A stretch of DNA of 64,000 nt from contig OW028585.1 in the NCBI GenBank assembly GCA_932294295.1, positions 17,238,360-17,302,359 on the forward strand. Direction: 5' to 3'. The first letter of the stretch is position 1; each line of letters begins with the position of its first letter. Positions 1 through 12,058 of the stretch are shown here, piece by piece. The translations under genes and the position numbers were made by a program. A model generated the notes under the pieces. That model was not told the origin of the DNA and did not search any database. It saw only the letters and a list, made by a program, of their open reading frames with translations. Source of the stretch: Alitta virens. Lineage: Eukaryota > Annelida > Polychaeta > Phyllodocida > Nereididae.

Positions 1-990
1 TTGTTCACAATTTGTTTGTTTGTTGTTCACACTTTTTTTGTTTGTTGTTCACACTTTGTTTGTTTGTTGTTCACACTTTGTTTGTTTGTTGTTCACACTT
101 TTTTTGTTTGTTGTTCACACTTTGTTTGTTTGTTGTTCACACTTTGTTTGTTTGTTGTTCACACTTTGTTTGTTTGTTGTTCACACTTTGTTTGTTTGTT
201 GTTCACACTTTTTTTGTTTGTTGTTCACACTTTGTTTGTTGTTCACACTTTGTTTGTTGTTCACACTTTGTTTGTTTGTTGTTCACACTTTTTTTGTTTG
301 TTGTTCACACTTTGTTTGTTGTTCACACTTTGTTTGTTGTTCACACTTTGTTTGTTTGTTGTTCACACTTTGTTTGTTTGTTGTTCACACTTGTTTTGTT
401 TGTTGTTCACACTTTGTTTGTTTGTTGTTCACACTTTGTTTGTTTGTTGTTCACACTTTTTTTGTTTGTTGTTCACACTTTGTTTGTTGTTCACACTTTG
501 TTTGTTGTTCACACTTTGTTTGTTTGTTGTTCACACTTTTTTTGTTTGTTGTTCACACTTTGTTTGTTTGTTGTTCACACTTTGTTTGTTTGTTGTTCAC
601 ACTTTGTTTGTTGTTCACACCTTTTTTTGGTTTGTTGTTCACACCTTTTTTGGTTTGTTGTTCACACCTTTTTTGGTTTGTTGTTCACACCTTTTTTGGT
701 TTGTTGTTCACACCTATTTTTGGTTTGTTGTTCACACCTTTTTTGGTTTGTTGTTCACACTTTGTTTGTTGTTCACACTTTGTTTGTTGTTCACACTTTG
801 TTTGTTTGTTGTTCACACTTTTTTTGTTTGTTGTTCACACTTTGTTTGTTTGTTGTTCACACTTTGTTTGTTTGTTGTTCACACTTTGTTTGTTGTTCAC
901 ACCTTTTTTGGTTTGTTGTTCACACCTTTTTTGGTTTGTTGTTCACACCTTTTTTTGGTTTGTTGTTCACACCTTTTTTGGTTTGTTGTT
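1..990 (+). repeat. Left cycle 1 (two A/B pairs)
   Basis: A block 1-620, B block 621-750, A block 751-900, B block 901-990. It opens inside the junction marker core TTGTTCACAA. It carries two private variants, a TTGTTTTG tail at 391 and CCTATTTTTGG at 716. Both recur 7,225 bp downstream (7616 and 7941). Confidence 0.9.
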
Positions 991-1805
991 CACACTTTTT
1001 TTATTTGTTGTTCACAATTTGTTTGTTTGTTGTTCACACTTTTTTTGTTTGTTGTTCACACTTTGTTTGTTGTTCACACTTTGTTTGTTGTTCACACTTT
1101 GTTTGTTTGTTGTTCACTCTTTTTTTGCTTGTTGTTCACACTTTGTTTGTTTTTTGTTCACACTTTGTTTGTTTGTTGTTCACACTTTGTTTGTTGTTCA
1201 CACCTTTTTTTGGTTTGTTGTTCACACCTTTTTTGGTTTGTTGTTCACACCTTTTTTGGTTTGTTGTTCACACCTTTTTTGGTTTGTTGTTCACACCTTT
1301 TTTGGTTTGTTGTTCACACCTTTTTTGGTTTGTTGTTCACACCTTTTTTGGTTTGTTGTTCACACCTTTTTTGGTTTGTTGTTCACACCTTTTTTGGTTT
1401 GTTGTTCACACCTTTTTTGGTTTGTTGTTCACACCTTTTTTGGTTTGTTGTTCACACTTTTTTTGGTTTGTTGTTCACACCTTTTTTGGTTTGTTGTTCA
1501 CACCTTTTTTGGTTTGTTGTTCACACCTTTTTTGGTTTGTTGTTCACACCTTTTTTGGTTTGTTGTTCACACTTTGTTTGTTGTTCACACTTTGTTTGTT
1601 GTTCACACTTTTTTTGTTTGTTGTTCACACTTTGTTTGTTTGTTGTTCACACTTTGTTTGTTTGTTGTTCACACTTTGTTTGTTTGTTGTTCACACTTTG
1701 TTTGTTGTTCACACCTTTTTTGGTTTGTTGTTCACACCTTTTTTGGTTTGTTGTTCACACCTTTTTTTGGTTTGTTGTTCACACCTTTTTTGGTTTGTTG
1801 TTCAC
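991..1805 (+). repeat. Left cycle 2
   Basis: Junction tail TTTTTTTATTTG near 1003, then A block to about 1202, B block 1203-1570, A block 1571-1713, B block 1714-1805. It contains a TTCACTC core with a TTTTTTTGCTTG tail at 1111-1122 and a TGTTTTTTG tail near 1150. Both variants are found again 7,309 bp downstream. Confidence 0.9.
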
Positions 1806-2560
1806 ACTTTTTTTATTTGTTGTTCACAATTTGTTTGTTTGTTGTTCACACTTTTTTTGTTTGTTGTTCACACTTTGTTTGTTTGTTGTTCACACTTTGT
1901 TTGTTTGTTGTTCACACTTTGTTTGTTGTTCACACTTTTTTTGTTTGTTGTTCACACTTTGTTTGTTGTTCACACTTTGTTTGTTTGTTGTTCACACTTT
2001 TTTTGTTTGTTGTTCACACTTTGTTTGTTTGTTGTTCACACTTTGTTTGTTTGTTGTTCACACTTTGTTTGTTGTTCACACCTTTTTTTGGTTTGTTGTT
2101 CACACCTTTTTTGGTTTGTTGTTCACACCTTTTTTGGTTTGTTGTTCACACCTTTTTTGGTTTGTTGTTCACACCTTTTTTTGGTTTGTTGTTCGCACCT
2201 TTTTTGGTTTGTTGTTCACACCTTTTTTGGTTTGTTGTTCACACCTTTTTTGGTTTGTTGTTCACACCTTTTTTGGTTTGTTGTTCACACCTTTTTTGGT
2301 TTGTTGTTCACACCTTTTTTGGTTTGTTGTTCACACCTTTTTTGGTTTGTTGTTCACACCTTTTTTGGTTTGTTGTTCACACTTTTTTTGGTTTGTTGTT
2401 CACACCTTTTTTGGTTTGTTGTTCACACGTTTTTTGGTTTGTTGTTCACACCTTTTTTGGTTTGTTGTTCACACCTTTTTTGGTTTGTTGTTCACACCTT
2501 TTTTGGTTTGTTGTTCACACCTTTTTTGGTTTGTTGTTCACACCTTTTTTGGTTTGTTGT
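1806..2560 (+). repeat. Left cycle 3
   Basis: Junction marker near 1815, A block to about 2080, B block 2081-2560. The B block has a CpG core variant GTTCGCACC near 2193 and a CACACGTTTTTTGG variant with its G at 2429. The latter recurs once, at 4364. Confidence 0.9.
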
Positions 2561-3300
2561 TCACACTTTTTTTAATTGTTGTTCACAATTTGTTTGTTTG
2601 TTGTTCACACTTTTTTTGTTTGTTGTTCACACTTTGTTTGTTTGTTGTTCACACTTTGTTTGTTTGTTGTTCACACTTTTTTTGTTTGTTGTTCACACTT
2701 TGTTTGTTTGTTGTTCACACTTTGTTTGTTTGTTGTTCACACTTTGTTTGTTTGTTGTTCACACTTTGTTTGTTTGTTGTTCACACTTTGTTTGTTGTTC
2801 ACACTTTGTTTGTTGTTCACACTTTGTTTGTTTGTTGTTCACACTTTTTTTGTTTGTTGTTCACACTTTGTTTGTTTGTTGTTCACACTTTGTTTGTTTG
2901 TTGTTCACACTTTGTTTGTTTGTTGTTCACACTTTTTTTGTTTGTTGTTCACACTTTGTTTGTTTGTTGTTCACACTTTGTTTGTTTGTTGTTCACACTT
3001 TTTTTGTTTGTTGTTCACACTTTGTTTGTTGTTCACACTTTGTTTGTTGTTCACACTTTGTTTGTTTGTTGTTCACACTTTTTTTGTTTGTTGTTCACAC
3101 TTTGTTTGTTTGTTGTTCACACTTTGTTTGTTTGTTGTTCACACTTTGTTTGTTGTTCACACCTTTTTTTGGTTTGTTGTTCACACCTTTTTTGGTTTGT
3201 TGTTCACACCTTTTTTGGTTTGTTGTTCACACCTTTTTTGGTTTGTTGTTCACACCTATTTTTGGTTTGTTGTTCACACCTTTTTTGGTTTGTTGTTCAC
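2561..3300 (+). repeat. Left cycle 4 (AATTG junction)
   Basis: The junction tail is TTTTTTTAATTG with its TAA at 2573-2575. The A block runs to about 3160 and the B block over 3161-3300, with CCTATTTTTGG at 3258. About 0.7 kb from 2574 matches cycle 6 at an offset of 1,912 bp with no difference that I can see. Confidence 0.9.
2571..2600 (+). repeat. Example of the A/B junction marker, AATTG form
   Basis: Two altered adjacent monomers: one with tail TTTTTTTAATTG, then one with core TTGTTCACAA. The pair marks the change from a B block to an A block on the T-rich strand. The AATTG form is at 2573, 3309, 4485, 6499 and 7252 on +, and once reversed near 16266. The commoner form has ATTTG instead. 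Over fifty junctions of this kind are scattered through the window. Confidence 0.9.
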
Positions 3301-4475
3301 ACTTTTTTTAATTGTTGTTCACAATTTGTTTGTTTGTTGTTCACACTTTTTTTGTTTGTTGTTCACACTTTGTTTGTTTGTTGTTCACACTTTGTTTGTT
3401 TGTTGTTCACACTTTTTTTGTTTGTTGTTCACACTTTGTTTGTTTGTTGTTCACACTTTGTTTGTTTGTTGTTCACACTTTGTTTGTTTGTTGTTCACAC
3501 TTTTTTTGTTTGTTGTTCACACCTTTTTTGGTTTGTTGTTCACACTTTGTTTGTTGTTCACACTTTGTTTGTTTGTTGTTCACACTTTTTTTGTTTGCTG
3601 TTCACACTTTGTTTGTTGTTCACACTTTGTTTGTTGTTCACACTTTGTTTGTTTGTTGTTCACACTTTTTTTGTTTGTTGTTCACACTTTGTTTGTTTGT
3701 TGTTCACTCTTTTTTTGCTTGTTGTTCACACTTTGTTTGTTTGTTGTTCACACTTTGTTTGTTTGTTGTTCACACTTTGTTTGTTGTTCACACCTTTTTT
3801 TGGTTTGTTGTTCACACCTTTTTTGGTTTGTTGTTCACACCTTTTTTGGTTTGTTGTTCACACCTTTTTTGGTTTGTTGTTCACACTTTTTTTGTTTGTT
3901 GTTCACACTTTGTTTGTTTGTTGTTCACACTTTGTTTGTTTGTTGTTCACACTTTGTTTGTTGTTCACACCTTTTTTTGGTTTGTTGTTCACACCTTTTT
4001 TGGTTTGTTGTTCACACCTTTTTTGGTTTGTTGTTCACACCTTTTTTGGTTTGTTGTTCACACCTTTTTTTGGTTTGTTGTTCACACCTTTTTTGGTTTG
4101 TTGTTCACACCTTTTTTGGTTTGTTGTTCACACCTTTTTTGGTTTGTTGTTCACACCTTTTTTGGTTTGTTGTTCACACCTTTTTTGGTTTGTTGTTCAC
4201 ACCTTTTTTGGTTTGTTGTTCACACCTTTTTTGGTTTGTTGTTCACACCTTTTTTGGTTTGTTGTTCACACCTTTTTTGGTTTGTTGTTCACACCTTTTT
4301 TGGTTTGTTGTTCACACTTTTTTTGGTTTGTTGTTCACACCTTTTTTGGTTTGTTGTTCACACGTTTTTTGGTTTGTTGTTCACACCTTTTTTGGTTTGT
4401 TGTTCACACCTTTTTTGGTTTGTTGTTCACACCTTTTTTGGTTTGTTGTTCACACCTTTTTTGGTTTGTTGTTCA
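3301..4475 (+). repeat. Left cycle 5
   Basis: AATTG junction (TAA at 3309-3311). The A block to about 3790 holds a single isolated B monomer near 3521. Then come B 3791-3885, A 3886-3968 and a long B 3969-4475. The TTCACTC core variant is at 3701-3710. The isolated B island inside an A block is matched in cycle 8 near 6735. Confidence 0.88.
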
Positions 4476-5560
4476 CACTTTTTTTAATTGTTGTTCACAA
4501 TTTGTTTGTTTGTTGTTCACACTTTTTTTGTTTGTTGTTCACACTTTGTTTGTTTGTTGTTCACACTTTGTTTGTTTGTTGTTCACACTTTTTTTGTTTG
4601 TTGTTCACACTTTGTTTGTTTGTTGTTCACACTTTGTTTGTTTGTTGTTCACACTTTGTTTGTTTGTTGTTCACACTTTGTTTGTTTGTTGTTCACACTT
4701 TGTTTGTTGTTCACACTTTGTTTGTTGTTCACACTTTGTTTGTTTGTTGTTCACACTTTTTTTGTTTGTTGTTCACACTTTGTTTGTTTGTTGTTCACAC
4801 TTTGTTTGTTTGTTGTTCACACTTTGTTTGTTTGTTGTTCACACTTTTTTTGTTTGTTGTTCACACTTTGTTTGTTTGTTGTTCACACTTTGTTTGTTTG
4901 TTGTTCACACTTTTTTTGTTTGTTGTTCACACTTTGTTTGTTGTTCACACTTTGTTTGTTGTTCACACTTTGTTTGTTTGTTGTTCACACTTTTTTTGTT
5001 TGTTGTTCACACTTTGTTTGTTTGTTGTTCACACTTTGTTTGTTTGTTGTTCACACTTTGTTTGTTGTTCACACCTTTTTTTGGTTTGTTGTTCACACCT
5101 TTTTTGGTTTGTTGTTCACACCTTTTTTGGTTTGTTGTTCACACCTTTTTTGGTTTGTTGTTCACACCTATTTTTGGTTTGTTGTTCACACCTTTTTTGG
5201 TTTGTTGTTCACACCTTTTTTGGTTTGTTGTTCACACCTTTTTTGGTTTGTTGTTCACACCTTTTTTGGTTTGTTGTTCACACCTTTTTTGGTTTGTTGT
5301 TCACACCTTTTTTGGTTTGTTGTTCACACCTTTTTCGGTTTGTTGTTCACACCTTTTTTGGTTTGTTGTTCACACCTTTTTTGGTTTGTTGTTCACACCT
5401 TTTTCGGTTTGTTGTTCACACCTTTTTCGGTTTGTTGTTCACACCTTTTTCAGTTTGTTGTTCACACCTTTTTTGGTTTGTTGTTCACACCTTTTTTGGT
5501 TTGTTGTTCACACCTTTTTTGGTTTGTTGTTCACACCTTTTTTGGTTTGTTGTTCACACT
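4476..5560 (+). repeat. Left cycle 6 (copy of cycle 4, plus CGG cluster)
   Basis: AATTG junction (TAA at 4485-4487), A block to 5070, B block 5071-5560. The first 0.7 kb duplicates cycle 4. The B block then has a local cluster where the tail reads TTTTTCGG (C at 5336, 5405, 5428) or TTTTTCAG (C at 5451). These are rare CpG-containing monomers. Confidence 0.9.
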
Positions 5561-6490
5561 TTTTTTATTTGTTGTTCACAATTTGTTTGTTTGTTGTTCA
5601 CACTTTTTTTGTTTGTTGTTCACACTTTGTTTGTTTGTTGTTCACACTTTGTTTGTTTGTTGTTCACACTTTTTTTGTTTGTTGTTCACACTTTGTTTGT
5701 TTGTTGTTCACACTTTGTTTGTTTGTTGTTCACACTTTGTTTGTTTGTTGTTCACACTTTGTTTGTTGTTCACACTTTTTTTGTTTGTTGTTCACACTAT
5801 GTTTGTTGTTCACACTTTGTTTGTTGTTCACACTTTGTTTGTTTGTTGTTCACACTTTTTTTGTTTGTTGTTCACACTTTGTTTGTTTGTTGTTCACACT
5901 TTGTTTGTTTGTTGTTCACACTTTGTTTGTTGTTCACACCTTTTTTGGTTTGTTGTTCACACCTTTTTTGGTTTGTTGTTCACACCTTTTTTTGGTTTGT
6001 TGTTCACACCTTTTTTGGTTTGTTGTTCACACCTTTTTTGGTTTGTTGTTCACACTTTGTTTGTTTGTTGTTCACACTTTGTTTGTTTGTTGTTCACACT
6101 TTGTTTGTTTGTTGTTCACACTTTTTTTGTTGTTCACACTTTTTTTGTTTGTTGTTCACACTTTGTTTGTTTGTTGTTCACACTTTGTTTGTTTGTTGTT
6201 CACACTTTGTTTGTTGTTCACACTTTTTTTGTTTGTTGTTCACACTTTGTTTGTTGTTCACACTTTGTTTGTTTGTTGTTCACACCTTTTTTGGTTTGTT
6301 GTTCACACTTTTTTTGGTTTGTTGTTCACACCTTTTTTGGTTTGTTGTTCACACCTTTTTTGGTTTGTTGTTCACACCTTTTTTGGTTTGTTGTTCACAC
6401 CTTTTTTGGTTTGTTGTTCACACCTTTTTTGGTTTGTTGTTCACACCTTTTTTGGTTTGTTGTTCACACCTTTTTTGGTTTGTTGTTCAC
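5561..6490 (+). repeat. Left cycle 7
   Basis: TTTTTTTATTTG junction, A block to 5940, B 5941-6053, A 6054-6283, B 6284-6490. A short tail TTTTTTTG followed directly by TTGTTCACAC (18 bp) occurs near 6125. One ACTATGTTTG variant lies near 5798. Confidence 0.88.
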
Positions 6491-7240
6491 ACTTTTTTTA
6501 ATTGTTGTTCACAATTTGTTTGTTTGTTGTTCACACTTTTTTTGTTTGTTGTTCACACTTTGTTTGTTTGTTGTTCACACTTTGTTTGTTTGTTGTTCAC
6601 ACTTTTTTTGTTTGTTGTTCACACTTTGTTTGTTTGTTGTTCACACTTTGTTTGTTTGTTGTTCACACTTTGTTTGTTTGTTGTTCACACTTTGTTTGTT
6701 TGTTGTTCACACTTTTTTTGTTTGTTGTTCACACCTTTTTTGGTTTGTTGTTCACACTTTGTTTGTTGTTCACACTTTGTTTGTTTGTTGTTGACACTTT
6801 TTTTGTTTGTTGTTCACACTTTGTTTGTTGTTCACACTTTGTTTGTTGTTCACACTTTGTTTGTTTGTTGTTCACACTTTTTTTGGTTTGTTGTTCACAC
6901 CTTTTTTGGTTTGTTGTTCACACCTTTTTTGGTTTGTTGTTCACACCTTTTTTGGTTTGTTGTTCACACCTTTTTTGGTTTGTTGTTCACACCTTTTTTG
7001 GTTTGTTGTTCACACCTTTTTTGGTTTGTTGTTCACACCTTTTTTGGTTTGTTGTTCACACCTTTTTTGGTTTGTTGTTCACACTTTTTTTGGTTTGTTG
7101 TTCACACCTTTTTTGGTTTGTTGTTCACACCTTTTTTGGTTTGTTGTTCACACCTTTTTTGGTTTGTTGTTCACACCTTTTTTGGTTTGTTGTTCACACC
7201 TTTTTTGGTTTGTTGTTCACACCTTTTTTGGTTTGTTGTT
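6491..7240 (+). repeat. Left cycle 8
   Basis: AATTG junction (TAA at 6499-6501). The A block to about 6885 holds one isolated B monomer near 6735. The B block is 6886-7240. A single TTGTTGACAC core at 6789-6798 creates the TGA at 6792-6794, one of the very few stop triplets on this strand. Confidence 0.88.
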
Positions 7241-8216
7241 CACACTTTTTTTAATTGTTGTTCACAATTTGTTTGTTTGTTGTTCACACTTTTTTTGTTT
7301 GTTGTTCACACTTTGTTTGTTTGTTGTTCACACTTTGCTTGTTTGTTGTTCACACTTTTTTTGTTTGTTGTTCACACTTTGTTTGTTTGTTGTTCACACT
7401 TTGTTTGTTTGTTGTTCACACTTTGTTTGTTTGTTGTTCACACTTTGTTTGTTTGTTGTTCACACTTTTTTTGTTTGTTGTTCACACTTTGTTTGTTGTT
7501 CACACTTTGTTTGTTTGTTGTTCACACTTTTTTTGTTTGTTGTTCACACTTTGTTTGTTTGTTGTTCACACTTTGTTTGTTTGTTGTTCACACTTTGTTT
7601 GTTTGTTGTTCACACTTGTTTTGTTTGTTGTTCACACTTTGTTTGTTTGTTGTTCACACTTTGTTTGTTTGTTGTTCACACTTTTTTTGTTTGTTGTTCA
7701 CACTTTGTTTGTTGTTCACACTTTGTTTGTTGTTCACACTTTGTTTGTTTGTTGTTCACACTTTTTTTGTTTGTTGTTCACACTTTGTTTGTTTGTTGTT
7801 CACACTTTGTTTGTTTGTTGTTCACACTTTGTTTGTTGTTCACACCTTTTTTTGGTTTGTTGTTCACACCTTTTTTGGTTTGTTGTTCACACCTTTTTTG
7901 GTTTGTTGTTCACACCTTTTTTGGTTTGTTGTTCACACCTATTTTTGGTTTGTTGTTCACACCTTTTTTGGTTTGTTGTTCACACTTTGTTTGTTGTTCA
8001 CACTTTGTTTGTTGTTCACACTTTGTTTGTTTGTTGTTCACACTTTTTTTGTTTGTTGTTCACACTTTGTTTGTTTGTTGTTCACACTTTGTTTGTTTGT
8101 TGTTCACACTTTGTTTGTTGTTCACACCTTTTTTGGTTTGTTGTTCACACCTTTTTTGGTTTGTTGTTCACACCTTTTTTTGGTTTGTTGTTCACACCTT
8201 TTTTGGTTTGTTGTTC
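7241..8216 (+). repeat. Left cycle 9 (start of copy of cycles 1-3)
   Basis: AATTG junction (TAA at 7252-7254), A block to 7843, B 7844-7980, A 7981-8126, B 8127-8216. From about 7595 it reproduces the monomer order and private variants of 370-990 at an offset of 7,225 bp, including the TTGTTTTG tail at 7616 and CCTATTTTTGG at 7941. Confidence 0.9.
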
Positions 8217-9110
8217 ACACTTTTTTTATTTGTTGTTCACAATTTGTTTGTTTGTTGTTCACACTTTTTTTGTTTGTTGTTCACACTTTGTTTGTTTGTT
8301 GTTCACACTTTGTTTGTTTGTTGTTCACACTTTGTTTGTTGTTCACACTTTTTTTGTTTGTTGTTCACACTTTGTTTGTTGTTCACACTTTGTTTGTTGT
8401 TCACACTTTGTTTGTTTGTTGTTCACTCTTTTTTTGCTTGTTGTTCACACTTTGTTTGTTTTTTGTTCACACTTTGTTTGTTTGTTGTTCACACTTTGTT
8501 TGTTGTTCACACCTTTTTTTGGTTTGTTGTTCACACCTTTTTTGGTTTGTTGTTCACACCTTTTTTGGTTTGTTGTTCACACCTTTTTTGGTTTGTTGTT
8601 CACACCTTTTTTGGTTTGTTGTTCACACCTTTTTTGGTTTGTTGTTCACACCTTTTTTGGTTTGTTGTTCACACCTTTTTTGGTTTGTTGTTCACACCTT
8701 TTTTGGTTTGTTGTTCACACCTTTTTTGGTTTGTTGTTCACACCTTTTTTGGTTTGTTGTTCACACTTTTTTTGGTTTGTTGTTCACACCTTTTTTGGTT
8801 TGTTGTTCACACCTTTTTTGGTTTGTTGTTCACACCTTTTTTGGTTTGTTGTTCACACCTTTTTTGGTTTGTTGTTCACACTTTGTTTGTTGTTCACACT
8901 TTGTTTGTTGTTCACACTTTTTTTGTTTGTTGTTCACACTTTGTTTGTTTGTTGTTCACACTTTGTTTGTTTGTTGTTCACACTTTGTTTGTTTGTTGTT
9001 CACACTTTGTTTGTTGTTCACACCTTTTTTGGTTTGTTGTTCACACCTTTTTTGGTTTGTTGTTCACACCTTTTTTTGGTTTGTTGTTCACACCTTTTTT
9101 GGTTTGTTGT
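8217..9110 (+). repeat. Left cycle 10 (copy of cycle 2)
   Basis: A block 8217-8510, B 8511-8878, A 8879-9020, B 9021-9110. The TTCACTC variant lies at 8420-8429. Block edges match cycle 2 at 7,307-7,309 bp. The change from the 7,225 offset reflects about 84 bp of extra A monomers just after the junction. Confidence 0.9.
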
Positions 9111-9801
9111 TCACACTTTTTTTATTTGTTGTTCACAATTTGTTTGTTTGTTGTTCACACTTTTTTTGTTTGTTGTTCACACTTTGTTTGTTTGTTGTTC
9201 ACACTTTGTTTGTTTGTTGTTCACACATTGTTTGTTGTTCACACTTTTTTTGTTTGTTGTTCACACTTTGTTTGTTGTTCACACTTTGTTTGTTTGTTGT
9301 TCACACTTTTTTTGTTTGTTGTTCACACTTTGTTTGTTTGTTGTTCACACTTTGTTTGTTTGTTGTTCACACTTTGTTTGTTGTTCACACCTTTTTTTGG
9401 TTTGTTGTTCACACCTTTTTTGGTTTGTTGTTCACACCTTTTTTGGTTTGTTGTTCACACCTTTTTTGGTTTGTTCTTCACACCTTTTTTTGGTTTGTTG
9501 TTCACACCTTTTTTTGGTTTGTTGTTCACACCTTTTTTGGTTTGTTGTTCACACCTTTTTTGGTTTGTTGTTCACACCTTTTTTGGTTTGTTGTTCACAC
9601 CTTTTTTGGTTTGTTGTTCACACCTTTTTTGGTTTGTTGTTCACACCTTTTTTGGTTTGTTGTTCACACCTTTTTTGGTTTGTTGTTCACACCTTTTTTG
9701 GTTTGTTGTTCACACCTTTTTTGGTTTGTTGTTCACACTTTTTTTGGTTTGTTGTTCACACCTTTTTTGGTTTGTTGTTCACACCTTTTTTGGTTTGTTG
9801 T
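9111..9801 (+). repeat. Left cycle 11, truncated by the gap
   Basis: Junction near 9124, A block to about 9390 and B block 9391-9801. The A-monomer order is the same as in cycle 3, apart from one CACATTG variant at 9231. The sequence stops inside a B monomer where N begins, at a point equivalent to about 2480 in cycle 3. Confidence 0.9.
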
Positions 9802-10001
9802 NNNNNNNNNNNNNNNNNNNNNNNNNNNNNNNNNNNNNNNNNNNNNNNNNNNNNNNNNNNNNNNNNNNNNNNNNNNNNNNNNNNNNNNNNNNNNNNNNNN
9901 NNNNNNNNNNNNNNNNNNNNNNNNNNNNNNNNNNNNNNNNNNNNNNNNNNNNNNNNNNNNNNNNNNNNNNNNNNNNNNNNNNNNNNNNNNNNNNNNNNNN
10001 N
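9802..10001. other. Assembly gap, 200 N
   Basis: Exactly 200 undetermined bases. A fixed, round gap length usually marks a scaffold join of unknown true size; some scaffolding programs insert 200 N by default. Repeat orientation reverses across it, so the sequence gives no evidence that the two flanks are truly adjacent. Confidence 0.97.
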
Positions 10002-11060
10002 AACAAACCAAAAAAGGTGTGAACAACAAACCAAAAAAAGGTGTGAACAACAAACCAAAAAAGGTGTGAACAACAAACCAAAAAAGGTGTGAACAACAAC
10101 CCAAAAAAAGGTGTGAACAACAAACCAAAAAAAGGTGTGAACAACAAACCCAAAAAAAGGTGTGAACAACAAACCAAAAAAGGTGTGAACAACAAACCAA
10201 AAAAGGTGTGAACAACAAACCAAAAAAAGGTGTGAACAACAAACCAAAAAAGGTGTGAACAACAACCCAAAAAAAGGTGTGAACAACAAACCAAAAAAAG
10301 GTGTGAACAACAAACCAAAAAAAGGTGTGAACAACAAACCAAAAAAGGTGTGAACAACAAACCAAAAAAAAGGTGTGAACAACAAACCAAAAAAAGGTGT
10401 GAACAACAAACCAAAAAAAGGTGTGAACAACAAACCAAAAAAAGGTGTGAACAACAACCCAAAAAAAGGTGTGAACAACACACCAAAAAAAGGTGTGAAC
10501 AACAAACCAAAAAAGGTGTGAACAACAACCCAAAAAAAGGTGTGAACAACAAACCAAAAAAAGGTGTGAACAACAAACCAAAAAAGGTGTGAACAACAAA
10601 CCAAAAAAAGGTGTGAACAACAAACCCAAAAAGGTGTGAACAACAAACCAAAAAAGGTGTGAACAACAAACCAAAAAAGGTGTGAACAACAAACCAAAAA
10701 AGGTGTGAACAAAAAACCAAAAAAGGTGTGAACAACAAACCAAAAAAGGTGTGAACAACAAACCAAAAAAGGTGTGAACAACAAACCAAAAAAGGTGTGA
10801 ACAACAAACCAAAAAAAGGTGTGAACAACAAACCAAAAAAGGTGTGAACAACAAACCAAAAAAAGGTGTGAACAACAAACCAAAAAAGGTGTGAACAACA
10901 AACCAAAAAAAGGTGTGAACAACAAACCAAAAAAAGGTGTGAACAACAAACCAAAAAAGGTGTGAACAACAAACCAAAAAAAGGTGTGAACAACAAACCA
11001 AAAAAGGTGTGAACAACAAACCAAAAAAGGTGTGAACAACAAACCAAAAAAGGTGTGAAC
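10002..11060 (-). repeat. Long B block 1
   Basis: About 1.06 kb of uninterrupted B monomers mixing A6, A7 and A8 tracts, starting at the edge of the N gap. AACAACCCAAAAAAAGG monomers are unusually common near the gap (10096, 10264, 10456, 10528). One GAACAAAAAACC variant lies near 10711. In-phase runs of 24-bp monomers give a spurious 8-residue peptide repeat at 10350-10592. Confidence 0.93.
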
Positions 11061-12058
11061 AACAAACAAACAAAGTGTGAACAACAAACAAACAAAGTGT
11101 AAACAACAAACAAAGTGTGAACAACAAACAAACAAAGTGTGAACAACAAACAAACAAAGTGTGAACAACAAACAAACAAAGTGTGAACAACAAACAAAGT
11201 GTGAACAACAAACAAACAAAGTGTGAACAACAAACAAAGTGTGAACAACAAACAAACAAAGTGTGAACAGCAAACAAAAAGTGTGAACAAACAAAAAAGG
11301 TGTGAACAACAAACCAAAAAAAGGTGTGAACAACAAACCAAAAAAGGTGTGAACAACAAACCAAAAAAAGGTGTGAACAACAAACCAAAAAAGGTGTGAA
11401 CAACAAACCAAAAAAGGTGTGAACAACAAACCAAAAAAGGTGTGAACAACAAACAAACAAAGTGTGAACAACAAACAAACAAAGTGTGAACAACAAACAA
11501 AGTGTGAACAACAAACAAACAAAGTGTGAACAACAAACAAACAAAGTGTGAACAACAAACAAACAAAGTGTGAACAACAAACAAAGTGTGAACAACAAAC
11601 AAACAAAGTGTGAACAACAAACAAAGTGTGAACAACAAACAAACAAAGTGTGAACAACAAACAAAAAGTGTGAACAAACAAAAAAAGTGTGAACAACAAA
11701 CAAACAAAGTGTGAACAACAAACAAACAAAGTGTGAACAACAAACAAAAAAAGTGTGAACAACAAACAAACAAAGTGTGAACAACAAACAAAGTGTGAAC
11801 AACAAACAAAGTGTGAACAACAAACAAAAAAAGTGTGAACAACAAACAAAGTGTGAACAACAAACAAACAAAGTGTGAACAACAAACAAACAAAGTGTGA
11901 ACAACAAACAAACAAAGTGTGAACAACAAACAAAAAAAGTGTGAACAACAAACAAACAAAGTGTGAACAACAAACAAACAAAGTGTGAACAACAAACAAA
12001 AAAAGTGTGAACAACAAACAAACAAATTGTGAACAACAAATAAAAAAAGTGTGAACAA
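11061..12058 (-). repeat. A element with paired deleted monomers, copy 1
   Basis: An A block containing AACAGCAAACAAAAAG followed by a monomer lacking one CAA triplet of its core (near 11268-11296). Next comes a six-monomer B island (about 11297-11450), a further A stretch with a second deleted monomer near 11665, and finally A monomers up to the junction marker at 12027. The same architecture recurs with the rare variants at 28321, 35838, 40094 and 45069. Confidence 0.9.

Larger units (their letters stand above)
1..9801 (+). repeat. Left satellite array, T-rich strand on +
   Basis: An uninterrupted tandem array of 18-24 bp monomers. Each has the core TTGTTCACAC followed by an A-type tail (TTTG x2, TTTG x3 or TTTTTTTGTTTG) or a B-type tail (C, T6 or T7, GG, TTTG). 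Roughly 4.2 kb is B-type, in separate blocks between A-type blocks. The array is cut by the window start and by the N gap. It differs from the right array in private variants: CCTATTTTTGG at 716, 3258, 5170 and 7941, and the AATTG junction variant at five sites against one in the right array. No unique sequence or gene is present. The repeat call is read directly; the family name is unknown to me. Confidence 0.98.
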
